This document shows, piece after piece, positions 17,730 through 26,680 of a stretch of DNA of 64,000 bases. Location: NCBI RefSeq assembly GCF_009649815.1, contig NZ_WJIC01000012.1, positions 1 to 64,000 on the forward strand, read 5' to 3'. Position 1 is the first letter of the stretch; each line of letters opens with the position of its first letter. The DNA comes from Nocardia sp. SYP-A9097. GTDB lineage: Bacteria; Actinomycetota; Actinomycetes; Mycobacteriales; Mycobacteriaceae. Under the pieces are notes generated by a model. That model saw only the letters and a program-made list of their open reading frames with translations. It searched no databases and was not told the origin of the DNA. Both the position numbers and the translations under genes were made by a program.

Positions 17730-18851
17730 ATGGATTTCACTCTCACCGAGGCGCAGCAGGATCTGGCCCGCCTCACCGCCGAGGTCACCGGCAAGCTCGT
17801 CACCGCCGACCGGCTGCGTGAGCTCGACAAGAACAAGGACGCGTCCGGCAACCCGACCGTGCGCTTCGACGACGCGCTCTGGAGCTCGCTCGCCGAGACC
17901 GGTGTACTGGCGGCGGCGCTGCCGGAGACCGTGGGCGGCAGCGACTTCGGCGTGCTGGAGCAGACCTCGATCCTGCGCGAGATCGGCAAGTCCGTCGCAC
18001 CCGTGCCGTACCTGTGGTCCATCGTGCTCGGCGCGGGCGCGCTGGCACGATTCGGCTCCGCGGCCCAGCGTGAGTCGGCCGCACAGGCCGCGAGCGGCGA
18101 GATCATCCTCACCGCGGCGCTGAGCGAGGAGCGCAACTGGGAGCCCGCCAAGCCGGTCACCACGGCGACCGACAATGGCGGCTGGCAGCTGACCGGTCTC
18201 AAGACCACCGTGCCGTTCGCCCGCCAGGCGGCGCGAATCCTGGTGTCCGCCAGTGTCGACGGCTCCCCCGCCGTCTTCCTGGTCGACCCGGCGCACACCT
18301 CGGTGCGCGTCGCGGACCAGATCGTCACCGACCGCTCCCCCGAGGCCGAAGTCGAATTCACCGGCACCCCGGCCGAATTGGTCGGCACCGTCGAACAGGG
18401 CGCCGAAATCCTGAACTGGCTGCTGGAGCGGGCCTGGCTCGGCCTGGCCGCCACCCAGCTCGGCACCCTCGAGAAGGGCCTCGAACTGGTCGCCGACTAC
18501 GCCCGCGAGCGCGAGCAGTTCAACCGCAAGATCGGCAGCTTCCAGGCCGTGGCGCAACGCCTCGCCGACGCCTACATCGACATCCAGGGCGTTCGCCTGG
18601 CCGTCCAGCAGGCCGCCTGGCTGCTCTCGGAGGACCTGCCCGCCACCGCCGAGGTGCACACCGCCAAGTTCTGGGCGGCGGAAGCGGGTCACCGCGTCGC
18701 ACACACCGTCGTACACGTACACGGCGGCGTCGGCATCGACCGCGACCACATCGCCAACCAGTACTTCACCGCCGCCAAGCACAACGAATTCGCCATGGGC
18801 GGCGCAACCGATCACCTCCGCGCCCTAGGCGCATCCTTCGCCCAGGCATAG
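17730..18851 (+). CDS. fadE27: Acyl-CoA dehydrogenase FadE27 (ChsE5)
   Basis: 373 residues, co-transcribed with fadE26. An acyl-CoA dehydrogenase homologue whose central YSEPGAG-type motif is absent; the end carries HVHGGVGIDRDH and NEFAMGGATDHL. This division of conserved motifs between two unlike subunits is typical of the heterotetrameric ChsE enzymes. Expected partner of FadE26 in the first step of each side-chain beta-oxidation cycle. Confidence 0.92.
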   Translation: MDFTLTEAQQDLARLTAEVTGKLVTADRLRELDKNKDASGNPTVRFDDALWSSLAETGVLAAALPETVGGSDFGVLEQTSILREIGKSVAPVPYLWSIVLGAGALARFGSAAQRESAAQAASGEIILTAALSEERNWEPAKPVTTATDNGGWQLTGLKTTVPFARQAARILVSASVDGSPAVFLVDPAHTSVRVADQIVTDRSPEAEVEFTGTPAELVGTVEQGAEILNWLLERAWLGLAATQLGTLEKGLELVADYAREREQFNRKIGSFQAVAQRLADAYIDIQGVRLAVQQAAWLLSEDLPATAEVHTAKFWAAEAGHRVAHTVVHVHGGVGIDRDHIANQYFTAAKHNEFAMGGATDHLRALGASFAQA

Positions 18852-18885
18852 CCCCCCACGGATAGTCCTGCGGCACAAAGCAATA

Positions 18886-18917
18886 CGAGGCAGCGGCACA
18901 CCAGTGCCGCCGCCTCG
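18886..18917. terminator. Stem-loop between convergent genes
   Basis: A 14-bp stem (18886-18899 with 18904-18917, one A-C mismatch) and loop ACCA, between fadE27 and the convergent gene at 18978. It can serve both strands. Confidence 0.7.
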
Positions 18918-18977
18918 CCGCATTTCACGTACCTTCCCCCGGCAGACGGTCGGGTAACCAGAGGGCGCGGCGAGCGG

Positions 18978-19682
18978 TCAGGGCACCAGGGGGCCGGCGA
19001 GGATCCGCGCTCCGGTGGCTCGGTCGCCGGTCCAGGTGAGGGCGGGATCGTCGGCTGGTTCGCGCTGCCACAGTGCCAGTAGCAGATCCGATGCGGTGCC
19101 GGAGATTTCGGCGACCGCTTCGCCCGGACCGTAGGTCCAGGTCCGGCCGGTATCGGTGGCGCGCAGGCCGAGCGCCTGTTCGGGCGCGGTGGCCAGGCCG
19201 CGGTGAATCATGCGGGGCGCGAAGAGTTCCCAGACCTCTTCGATGCCGTCGACGGCCAGATCCGCGTCGATGGGTTTCGGGACGCCGAAGGCATTCTGTC
19301 CGTCCCACACGTGCATGAGGGTTTCCAGTGCGCGGCGCCGCTGCCAGAATCCGACATTGCGCGGCATGGAGCGGGTGAAGGTCCACGCCTCCTGCCCTGG
19401 ATCGGCCGAGAGTGCCGCGGCCAGCGCATCGGCGGTCTCGTCGTACCATTCCCGCAGCGCCACAGCGTCTTTCGGCGCGGGCTCGCCTTGATAGTCGCCG
19501 CGCAGTTCGGCGACCGCGGTTACCACCCACATATTGCCCTGGCCGAGATGATCGGCCAGATCGTAGAAGGTCCAGTCGCCGCAGGACGGCACCGGCGTGG
19601 CAAGGTCGGTTTCCGGCGTGATGAGGGCACCGAATTCGGTGAGCTTCGCGCAGAGCAGGGCCAGGTAGTCCATGCCGATCAC
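18978..19682 (-). CDS. Maleylpyruvate isomerase-family (DinB-like, mycothiol-type) protein
   Basis: 234 residues. The N-terminal four-helix DinB-like fold has WTFYDLADHLGQGN (His near 47) and a later HVWDGQ, the metal-binding histidines of the TIGR03086/maleylpyruvate isomerase N-terminal family. These proteins use, or are predicted to use, mycothiol in actinobacteria. A C-terminal domain follows (ALGLRATDTGRTWTYGPGE). Start GTG 19680-19682 or ATG 19671-19673 are both possible. Substrate unknown; no sterol-regulon site is visible. Confidence 0.75.
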   Translation of the reverse strand: MIGMDYLALLCAKLTEFGALITPETDLATPVPSCGDWTFYDLADHLGQGNMWVVTAVAELRGDYQGEPAPKDAVALREWYDETADALAAALSADPGQEAWTFTRSMPRNVGFWQRRRALETLMHVWDGQNAFGVPKPIDADLAVDGIEEVWELFAPRMIHRGLATAPEQALGLRATDTGRTWTYGPGEAVAEISGTASDLLLALWQREPADDPALTWTGDRATGARILAGPLVP

Positions 19683-19743
19683 GGTAAACCGGATCGGCCC
19701 GGGGCACGCGGCGGAGCGCGGTACCGACCCGGATCGACTCGGG

Positions 19744-20940
19744 TCAGGATTCCAGTTCGCGGACCGGGACCACGCGGTCGAAGACCGGGTCGGGATGGTC
19801 GGGGGAGGGCTCCAATTCTCGCATGAGCAGATCGCTCATGGCGTCGCCGCGCAGGACCCGACCGAGTTCGGCGGCGGCGCGATAGTGGGTGGGCGTGCGC
19901 AGCACCTTGCGGACCGCGGCGGCGATCTGCTGCGGAGTCGCGGTGCGGGACAGCGTGATTCCGGCCTGATGAGCGCGCACCCGCGCGGCATTGTCGGCAT
20001 GATCGCGCCCGTGCGGGAGCAGCACCACGGGCAGGTCGGCGGCGAAGGCTTTGACCAGGGTGCCGTGGCCGCCATGGGTGATCACCAGGCTGGCGTGCCG
20101 CATGAGTTCGTGATGCGGGGCGGCGGATAGCACGGTCACATTGGACGGCGGGGAGATCGCGGTCGTGTCCAGGGCGGGACCGGCGGTGACGAGCCCGCGG
20201 ACCGGCAGCCGCCCGAGCGCGTCGACAATGCGCTGCAGGCATTCGGCCTGATGCTCTTCGTTGCTCGAGAGTGAGACCAGTACCAGCGGTTCACTCCCCT
20301 CGGGCAGCGTCCATTCGGCGTCGCGCGCCCAGCTCGGATCATCGAGAATCGGGCCGACATACCGCACGCCGTCGGGCCGCTGCGCCGCGAAATCGAATGC
20401 CTCACTGGACAATACGAGCTGCCGATGCGCCAGCTGCACCTGATCCTGATAGTGCGCGAGCCGCTCCAGCCCGAAATCCGCGCGCAGCTCGTTCAATTGC
20501 GGCAGCAGTTCCTGGTCCCAGCGCCGCTGCACCATGGACCCGACCACGCGGTCCCGCCAGCGACCGACCGGTCCCCCGGCCTGGCCGAAGCCGGTGCCCG
20601 GCGGCGGTCCGCCCTCCACCGGCAGCGGGTAGATGCCCGGTATGAGCACCATGAACGGCAGGTCCCGCGCCTGCGCGGCCACCATGGCACCGAAGGCGAA
20701 GTAGGAGGCGAGCACCAAGTCCGGCCGTTCGGAGTCGATTTCGGCGGCGGTATCGCGGGCGAAACCCGCCCCCGCGCGCGAGCGCAGCCGCGCACCGGTG
20801 GCCGTGACCTCGGCCGCGAGCGATTCCTCGGCCAGCACGGTGACCCGGTGCCCGCGGTCGACCAGCCTGCGCACCACCCCCAGCTCCGGTGGCACGGTCC
20901 CCCCGCTGCCGGTGAGCGCGACCAGGTAGCTGTGCTTCAT
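19744..20940 (-). CDS. GT1-family glycosyltransferase (UGT-like)
   Basis: 398 residues from ATG 20938-20940 with AGGAGG 6 nt upstream. The N-terminal acceptor domain begins YLVALTGSGGTVPPELGV. The C-terminal nucleotide-sugar domain carries the UGT signature APHHELMRHASLVITHGGHG followed by LLPHGRDHADNAARV. Such enzymes glycosylate lipids, antibiotics or sterols using a UDP- or TDP-sugar. The acceptor cannot be inferred; a role in glycosylating a natural product or envelope lipid is plausible. Confidence 0.88.
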   Translation of the reverse strand: MKHSYLVALTGSGGTVPPELGVVRRLVDRGHRVTVLAEESLAAEVTATGARLRSRAGAGFARDTAAEIDSERPDLVLASYFAFGAMVAAQARDLPFMVLIPGIYPLPVEGGPPPGTGFGQAGGPVGRWRDRVVGSMVQRRWDQELLPQLNELRADFGLERLAHYQDQVQLAHRQLVLSSEAFDFAAQRPDGVRYVGPILDDPSWARDAEWTLPEGSEPLVLVSLSSNEEHQAECLQRIVDALGRLPVRGLVTAGPALDTTAISPPSNVTVLSAAPHHELMRHASLVITHGGHGTLVKAFAADLPVVLLPHGRDHADNAARVRAHQAGITLSRTATPQQIAAAVRKVLRTPTHYRAAAELGRVLRGDAMSDLLMRELEPSPDHPDPVFDRVVPVRELES

Positions 20941-21117
20941 CAGGCACCTCCTGTCAGTCACTCTGTCACGGTCGGCGGCTCCCCGACTTCCCGATGGGTA
21001 AATGATGTGTCACAGGCCACAGCGACCGCGCACCGATGAGTTTCCCGCGGACACCCCGTCCTCTCCTATGACACCTACGGACGCGCAAAGAGTTTGCGGA
21101 TGAGAGGACGAAAAACC

Positions 21118-21537
21118 ATGGCCAGCAAGATGATCTTCATCAACCTCCCCGTGACCGACCTGGAGCGTTCGAAGAGCTTCTACGAGACGCTCGGGTGGAA
21201 GGTGAATCAGGACTTCACCGACGAGAACGCGGCCTGCATCGTCATCGACGACAATATCTGCGCCATGCTCCTGACCAAGAGCTTCTTCACCACCTTCAGC
21301 ACCCGTCCGATCGGCGACACCACCGCCACCGTGAACGGCCTCTACACCCTGGCGCTGGGCAGTGCGCAGGAGGTCGACACCCTCGTTGACGCCGCCCTCT
21401 CCGCGGGCGGCACCGAGGAGGTCAATGCCGATAAGCGCGCCCAGGAGGCGCAGGTAGGTATGCACGGCCGCACCTTCCTCGACCCGGACGGCCACCAGTG
21501 GGAGCCCTTCTTCATGGCGTACCCGGGCGCCAACTGA
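21118..21537 (+). CDS. VOC (glyoxalase/bleomycin-resistance fold) protein
   Basis: 139 residues from ATG 21118, with GAGAGGA 8 nt upstream. Two beta-alpha-beta modules of the vicinal oxygen chelate fold (FINLPVTDLERSKSFYETLG at the start, FLDPDGHQWEPFF at the end). It resembles the lactoylglutathione-lyase-like VOC proteins common in actinobacteria. It converges on the SigG-like sigma factor gene; ECF sigma genes and VOC genes often neighbour each other. Ligand unknown. Confidence 0.85.
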   Translation: MASKMIFINLPVTDLERSKSFYETLGWKVNQDFTDENAACIVIDDNICAMLLTKSFFTTFSTRPIGDTTATVNGLYTLALGSAQEVDTLVDAALSAGGTEEVNADKRAQEAQVGMHGRTFLDPDGHQWEPFFMAYPGAN

Positions 21538-21556
21538 AGCTCTCATATCGAAATGC

Positions 21557-21592
21557 GAACGGCCCGCCGGGAATTCTCCCAGCGGGCCGTTC
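21557..21592. terminator. Bidirectional stem-loop between VOC and sigma genes
   Basis: An 11-bp perfect outer stem (21557-21567 with 21582-21592) containing an inner GGGA/TCCC stem, between two converging genes. Confidence 0.75.
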
Positions 21593-21660
21593 ACGCATGT
21601 CGTCGCGCTGCGCCGGACCACCCCGGCGCATCCACACCTACGCGGCGACGGAGTCCAGTT

Positions 21661-22659
21661 CTACCGCAGTTCCGGCGCAAGTCCGAAAAGCGGGAACAGG
21701 CGGTCGGTATCGAGGAAGAAATTGAGGCCCGCAATGCGGTCGCCGTCCAGCTCCAGCACGATGATCGACCAGGGCACCCACACGCCCGGCTCGTCGTCGC
21801 TCGGCTTGTATTGACCGTATGCCGGAAGGCCGTTCGCACCCGCGAGCGGCACCATGCGCGAATCGCGGCAGGCCGAACCGGTGCCGAGCATGAACGTGGC
21901 CACATTCTCCGGCCCGCTGATCCACAGCGAGAACGGCGGCATGGACAGTGCCACATCGGCTTTCAGTAGTTCGGTGAGCGCGGTCATGTCATAGGACTCG
22001 AACGCGGCGACGAAGTCGTCGACGAGTTTGCGCTGCTGCGCATTGCTTTCGTCGAAGACATCGGAGACGGTGGCCACGGCCTGCGCCTTGGACATGGTGG
22101 CGCGGGCCCGCTGTAGTGCGCTGTTCACCGATGCCGGAGACACATTCAACATGTCGGCGGTCTCATTGGCGGAGAAGCGCAGCACCTCGCGCATGATCAG
22201 AATGGCGCGCTGGGTGGCGGGTAGATGCTGTACCGCCGCGACAAAGGCAAGGCGCAGTGTGTCTTTCGTGCTGACGGCCTCGGCGGGATCGGAACCGAAT
22301 GCGAGACCGTTCGGAATCGGTTCCACCCAAACGTAATCCGGCTCCGGCGGGGGCAGCGGGCTCTCGGGTGTACCGGCGGAGTTGAGATCCATCGGCCGGG
22401 CCCGGCGCTGCGGACCGTCGAGCATGTCCAGACAGACATTGGTCGCGATCTTGTAGAGCCAGGATCGGACGCTGGCGCGCCCTTCGAACGAGTCATACGA
22501 CTTCCACGCCCGCGTGAACGTCTCCTGCACCGCGTCCTCGGCCTCGAACGAGGATCCGAGCATTCGATAGGCGTAGGCGCACAATTCGCGCCGATGCCCT
22601 TCGAAGGACCGCAACACGTCATCCGTGATGGTGGTGGACCCGCCGCCTGTCTCGCTCAT
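21661..22659 (-). CDS. sigG: SigG-like ECF sigma factor with SnoaL-type C-terminal domain
   Basis: 332 residues from ATG 22657-22659. Sigma region 2 (YRMLGSSFEAEDAVQETFTR, then SWLYKIATNVCLDMLD) lies at about 30-90; region 4 (LPATQRAILIMREVLRFSAN, then VNSALQRAR) at about 150-200; then an NTF2/SnoaL-like domain of about 120 residues (ALTELLKADVALSMPPF...WISGPENV). This architecture is shared by SigG and SigJ, in which the C-terminal domain is thought to regulate the sigma factor in place of an anti-sigma factor. The order with fadD19 upstream is probably accidental, as a strong terminator separates them. Confidence 0.87.
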   Translation of the reverse strand: MSETGGGSTTITDDVLRSFEGHRRELCAYAYRMLGSSFEAEDAVQETFTRAWKSYDSFEGRASVRSWLYKIATNVCLDMLDGPQRRARPMDLNSAGTPESPLPPPEPDYVWVEPIPNGLAFGSDPAEAVSTKDTLRLAFVAAVQHLPATQRAILIMREVLRFSANETADMLNVSPASVNSALQRARATMSKAQAVATVSDVFDESNAQQRKLVDDFVAAFESYDMTALTELLKADVALSMPPFSLWISGPENVATFMLGTGSACRDSRMVPLAGANGLPAYGQYKPSDDEPGVWVPWSIIVLELDGDRIAGLNFFLDTDRLFPLFGLAPELR

Positions 22660-22708
22660 GCAGAACACTCTGACACAGGGCACCGACAAGAAATAGACAC
22701 CGAAAACA

Positions 22709-22744
22709 CCTGTGCCCGCCCGTTTCGCAACGGGCGGGCACAGG
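22709..22744. terminator. Strong 16-bp stem-loop after fadD19
   Basis: Perfect 16-bp stem (22709-22724 with 22729-22744) and loop TCGC, 23 bp past the fadD19 stop. It isolates fadD19 from the sigma factor gene. Confidence 0.85.
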
Positions 22745-22766
22745 GGCCTCGGTAGTGCTCAGGCAC

Positions 22767-24413
22767 TCACTTGCTGACGGGCGCCGGAGCATCCTCGTCG
22801 GCGGGGCGCAGCTCGGTCTCGGCCTTGGCCCACTGGTAGTCGGGCTTGCCGGCCGGATTGCGCTTGATCTGATCCACGAACCACAGGCTGCGGGGCAGCT
22901 TGTAGGAGGAGATCTCCTGGGTCAGCACCGGACGCAGATCATCGAGGGTGGGCCGATTCTCGCTGCGGCACTGCACCACCGCGACCACCCGCTGGCCCCA
23001 GCGCTCGTCCGGCACGCCGACCACCAGCGCGTCGAAGATCTCCGGATGGCACTTGAGCGCGCCCTCGACCTCTTCGGGGTAGATCTTCTCGCCACCGGAG
23101 TTGATGCTGACCGAACCGCGGCCGAGCATGGTGACGGTGCCGTCCCCCTCCACCCGGGCGTAGTCGCCGGGGATGGAGTAGCGAATCCCGTTGAGCTCCT
23201 TGAACGTCGCCTTGGTCTTGACTTCGTCCTTGTAGTAGCCGAGCGGGATGTGCCCGCTGCGCGCGATGAAGCCGGTCTTGCCGGAGCCGGCCTCGACCGG
23301 GTGGCCGTCGTCGTCGAGCACCTGGGTGGAGCCGTCGATCTTCACCCGCGGTCCGCCGGTGTGGGTCTGGCCCTTGGTGACCATGGAGAGGCCGCCGAAA
23401 CCGGTCTCCGAGGAGCCGATGGAGTCGGTGATCATCCGGTTGGGCAGCGCGTCGAGCAGCTTGTCCTTCAGTGTCGGCGAGAACAGCGCGGCACTGGAGG
23501 CGATCATGAACAGGCTCGAAAGGTCGTACGGCGCACCGGTTTCCGGGTTGCCGCCGTCGATGGCGTCGCACATCGGGCGGGCCATGGCGTCGCCGGTGAT
23601 GAAGATCAGGTTGACCTTGTGCTTGTCGATGGCCTGCCACAGTCCGTGGCCGCTGAACTCGGGCAGCATGAGGGTCTTGCCGCCGCTGAACAGCGCCATG
23701 AAGGTGGCCCACTGCGAGCCGCCGTGGATCATCGGCGCGACCGGGTAGCGCACCATCTGCGGGTTGGCCGCGCCGACCTTGGCGTGCTCCCACTCATCGG
23801 TGACGTACTCGCCGCTGAGGAAGTTGATGCCGCCGCCGAGCACGCGCCAGACGTCCTCCTGCCGCCACATGACGCCCTTGGGCATGCCGGTGGTGCCGCC
23901 GGTGTAGAGCATGTACAGGTCGTCGGGGGAACGCTCGCCGAAGTCGCGCTCACCGGACTGCGTGGCCAGGGTGGCCTCGTATTCGGTGGCACCCTCGGGC
24001 AGCGGGAGGTCGGTGCCGTCCTCGACGACCACGACGGACTTCAGCAGTGGCAGGTTCGGCCAGATATTGGCGACCTTGTCGACGTAGCGACGCTCGACGA
24101 CCAGCGCGACCATGTCCGAATTGTCGAAGATGTACTGCAGTTCGTTCTCGACGTACCGGTAGTTCACGTTGATCATGACCGCGCGGGCCTTGAACACCGC
24201 GACCATGGCCTCGACGGCCTCGATGGTGTTGCGCGAGTAGATGCCCACCTTGTCACCGGGCTGGACGCCCTGCGCCTGCAGATAGTGGGCGAGCTGATTG
24301 GCACGCTGCTCGAGCTCGGCATAGGTGACCGAGCGAGTGTCGTCGACCAGAGCGACGTTTTCGGGCATGAGGTCGATGGCGTGTTCGACAAGGTCCGCTA
24401 TGTTGTGGCTCAC
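22767..24413 (-). CDS. fadD19: Steroid side-chain acyl-CoA synthetase FadD19
   Basis: 548 residues from GTG 24411-24413, the same length as the mycobacterial protein. AMP-binding motifs: P-loop YTGGTTGMPKG, SSETGFGG, and RGSVSINSGGEKIYPEEVE with the C-terminal AGKPDY region carrying the adenylation lysine. FadD19 activates the C26/C24 carboxyl of sterol side chains and is required for C24-branched sterols (established for Rhodococcus/Mycobacterium homologues). A KstR-like box lies 12 bp upstream of the start. Little room remains for a Shine-Dalgarno, so the mRNA may be leaderless or nearly so. Confidence 0.92.
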   Translation of the reverse strand: MSHNIADLVEHAIDLMPENVALVDDTRSVTYAELEQRANQLAHYLQAQGVQPGDKVGIYSRNTIEAVEAMVAVFKARAVMINVNYRYVENELQYIFDNSDMVALVVERRYVDKVANIWPNLPLLKSVVVVEDGTDLPLPEGATEYEATLATQSGERDFGERSPDDLYMLYTGGTTGMPKGVMWRQEDVWRVLGGGINFLSGEYVTDEWEHAKVGAANPQMVRYPVAPMIHGGSQWATFMALFSGGKTLMLPEFSGHGLWQAIDKHKVNLIFITGDAMARPMCDAIDGGNPETGAPYDLSSLFMIASSAALFSPTLKDKLLDALPNRMITDSIGSSETGFGGLSMVTKGQTHTGGPRVKIDGSTQVLDDDGHPVEAGSGKTGFIARSGHIPLGYYKDEVKTKATFKELNGIRYSIPGDYARVEGDGTVTMLGRGSVSINSGGEKIYPEEVEGALKCHPEIFDALVVGVPDERWGQRVVAVVQCRSENRPTLDDLRPVLTQEISSYKLPRSLWFVDQIKRNPAGKPDYQWAKAETELRPADEDAPAPVSK

Positions 24414-24424
24414 AAGAATGAAAA

Positions 24425-24438
24425 TAGAACGTGTTCTC
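24425..24438. promoter_or_regulatory. Probable KstR operator upstream of fadD19
   Basis: TAGAACGTGTTCTC matches the KstR motif except for the last base; the core AAC-GT-GTT is intact. It lies 12 bp before the GTG start. Confidence 0.75.
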
Positions 24439-24603
24439 GTGTGAGGCAAGCCACGAATTTTGATAAGGCCCCAAATCGCTGTGGCCCCTGACACACCCTA
24501 CTGCGCGGGATGCCTAATAGGAATAGCGCGGCCGAAGCCCGCCCGGGGGTGCCGGATCATCCGGAAACACACACCGAGCGGGGAACTATTTCTGAAACGA
24601 GTT

Positions 24604-25641
24604 CTACGACTGGATGAGCGGCTTCAACCGCTCGAATTGCGCAACATCCCGCACCCCGACGAGCAACATGGTGACGCCCGCCTGCTCCCACACCTTCAAC
24701 TGCTCACGCACGTGCGCCTCGTCGCCGATGATCGTGGTGTCCAGAATCAGCTCGTCCGGAACCGCCGCGGCCGCCTCGTCCTTGCGGCCGGTGCGGAACA
24801 GCCGGGTGATCTCGTCGACCTGCTCGCCGTAGCCCATCCGCCGATACACCTCGGCGTGGAAGTTCATGTCCTCCGCGCCCATACCGCCGATGTACAGGGC
24901 CATGAACGGCCGCAGCCGATCCAGCTCGGCCTTGGTGTCGTCGGTGAGGATGACCTGCGCGGTCGCGGCGATTTCGAAGTCCTCCCGCGAACGCCGGGCA
25001 CCGGCCCGCGCGAAGCCCTCGTCGAGCCATTGGTTGTACATATCGGCCAGGCGCGGGGTGTAGTAGATGGCCAGCCAGCCGTCGGCGATCTCGGCGGTCA
25101 GCGCCACATTCTTGGGACCCTCCGCGCCGAGCCAGATCGGCAGGTCCGAGCGCAGCGGATGGGTGATCGACTTGAGCGGCTTCCCGAATCCGGTGGCGTT
25201 CGCGCCGTTGTAGGGCAGCGGGAAATGCGGCCCGTCGTTCTGCACCTTGCCTTCCCGCGCCAGCACCTGCCGGATGATCGAGATGTATTCGCGGGTGCGC
25301 TGCAAAGGCTTGGCGAACGACTGCCCGTACCAGCCCTCGACCACCTGCGGTCCGGAGACGCCGAGCCCGAGAATGTGCCGTCCACCGCTGAGGTGGTCGA
25401 GGGTCAGCGCGGCCATGGCGGTGGCCGTGGGCGTGCGCGCCGACATCTGGACGACCGAGGTGCCCAGGCGGATCCGGCTGGTGCTCGACCCGAGCCAGGC
25501 GAGTGGTGTGTAGGCGTCCGAACCCCAGGATTCGGCTGTGAAAACGGCGTCGAATCCGGTCTCCTCGGCGGCCGCCACCAACTCCGCGGTGTTGGTGGGC
25601 GGCTGTGCGCCCCAGTATCCGAGTTGCAACCCAAAGCGCAT
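24604..25641 (-). CDS. LLM-class F420-dependent oxidoreductase (Rv3520c-like)
   Basis: 345 residues from ATG 25639-25641. Luciferase-like TIM barrel beginning MRFGLQLGYWGAQPP, with HLSGGRHILGLGVSGPQ and a substrate loop (VEGWYGQSFAKPLQRTREYI), typical of F420-dependent LLM enzymes. In M. tuberculosis the homologue Rv3520c lies in the same KstR-regulated block beside the DUF35/ltp genes. Reaction unknown; a redox step on a sterol intermediate is inferred from its placement opposite the DUF35-ltp4-ltp3 operon with a shared KstR box. Confidence 0.86.
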   Translation of the reverse strand: MRFGLQLGYWGAQPPTNTAELVAAAEETGFDAVFTAESWGSDAYTPLAWLGSSTSRIRLGTSVVQMSARTPTATAMAALTLDHLSGGRHILGLGVSGPQVVEGWYGQSFAKPLQRTREYISIIRQVLAREGKVQNDGPHFPLPYNGANATGFGKPLKSITHPLRSDLPIWLGAEGPKNVALTAEIADGWLAIYYTPRLADMYNQWLDEGFARAGARRSREDFEIAATAQVILTDDTKAELDRLRPFMALYIGGMGAEDMNFHAEVYRRMGYGEQVDEITRLFRTGRKDEAAAAVPDELILDTTIIGDEAHVREQLKVWEQAGVTMLLVGVRDVAQFERLKPLIQS

Positions 25642-25680
25642 GTCCGGTTCCCTTCCCATGTGGGCTCTTGCCACCTTCAT

Positions 25681-25694
25681 TAGAACCTGTTCTA
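25681..25694. promoter_or_regulatory. KstR operator, perfect palindrome, divergent promoter
   Basis: TAGAACCTGTTCTA is an exact motif match with symmetric arms. It lies 39 bp upstream of the LLM gene and 9 bp upstream of the DUF35 gene, so it likely controls both. Confidence 0.9.
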
Positions 25695-25703
25695 CTCGAT
25701 CGC

Positions 25704-26669
25704 GTGACTCTGGGGAACACCGAAGTACTCGCAGCACCGCTGGTGATGAAGTTCGACTACACCCGCTCCACCGGACCGACCATCGGACGCTTCCTGACCG
25801 GGTTGCGTGCCGGGCGGATCGTCGGGGTGCGCGGTTCCGATGGGCGCGTCATCGTGCCGCCCGCGGAATTCGATCCGATCACCGCGGATGCCCTGACCGA
25901 TTTCGTCGACGTGGCCGATGTCGGCACCGTGCAGTCGTGGAGCTGGGTGGCCGAACCGCTGCCGAACCAGCCCTTCGACCGCCCGTTCGCCTACGCGCTC
26001 ATCGAACTGGACGGCGCGGATACCGCGCTGCTGCACGCCGTGGATGTGGCCTCACCGGCCGATATCTCCACCGGTATGCGGGTGCGCGCCCGCTGGGCCG
26101 CCGAACGCACCGGCGACATCCATGACATCGCCTGCTTCGAACCCGGCGAAACCTCCACCGCCCCTGCCGATTCCGTGACGATCGCGGATCCGGTGACCGG
26201 CATCGTGACGCCGATCGAACTCTCCTTCAAGCACACCGCCTCGCCGCAGGAGACCGAATTCCTGAAGGCCATTCTCGAGGGCAAACTGCTCGGCGCGCGC
26301 GCCGCCTCGGACGGCAAGGTGTACTTCCCGCCGCGTGGCGCGGACCCGCGCGACGGCTCGCCGACCGAGGATTACGTCGAGGTCGTCGACACCGGCATCA
26401 TCACCACCTACTGCATCGTGAACGTGCCGTTCCTCGGCCAGCGCATCAAGCCGCCGTATGTGGCCGCGTACATCCTGTTGGACGGCACCGATATTCCGTT
26501 CCTGCACCTGGTGCTGGGCGTCGAGGCCGACGAGGTCCGGATGGGCATGCGGGTCAAGGCCGCTTGGAAGCCGCGTGAGGAGTGGGGTCTGGGCCTGGCC
26601 AATATCGACCACTTCGAGCCGACCGGCGAGCCCGATGCCGCGTACGAGTCCTTCTCGCACCACCTGTAA
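25704..26669 (+). CDS. Tandem DUF35/OB-fold acyl-CoA-binding protein (Rv3521-like)
   Basis: 321 residues from GTG 25704. Two similar DUF35-type halves (about 15-150 and 165-310), each with a short helix followed by an OB-fold barrel (RPFAYALIELDGADTALLHA in the first, PYVAAYILLDGTDIPFLHLV in the second). DUF35 proteins pair with SCP2-thiolase-like proteins; Ltp2-ChsH2 is the known steroid side-chain retro-aldolase. Here the partner would be Ltp4/Ltp3 immediately downstream. The zinc-ribbon cysteines normally at the start of DUF35 are absent from both halves. Upstream starts in the frame fall before the KstR box and are rejected. Confidence 0.88.
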   Translation: MTLGNTEVLAAPLVMKFDYTRSTGPTIGRFLTGLRAGRIVGVRGSDGRVIVPPAEFDPITADALTDFVDVADVGTVQSWSWVAEPLPNQPFDRPFAYALIELDGADTALLHAVDVASPADISTGMRVRARWAAERTGDIHDIACFEPGETSTAPADSVTIADPVTGIVTPIELSFKHTASPQETEFLKAILEGKLLGARAASDGKVYFPPRGADPRDGSPTEDYVEVVDTGIITTYCIVNVPFLGQRIKPPYVAAYILLDGTDIPFLHLVLGVEADEVRMGMRVKAAWKPREEWGLGLANIDHFEPTGEPDAAYESFSHHL

Positions 26670-26680
26670 AGGCGAAAACG

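Noticed and set aside
22755..24491. 578-codon plus-strand frame opposite fadD19
   Set aside because: It is the mirror of a well-defined AMP-binding enzyme in high-GC DNA with third-position bias.
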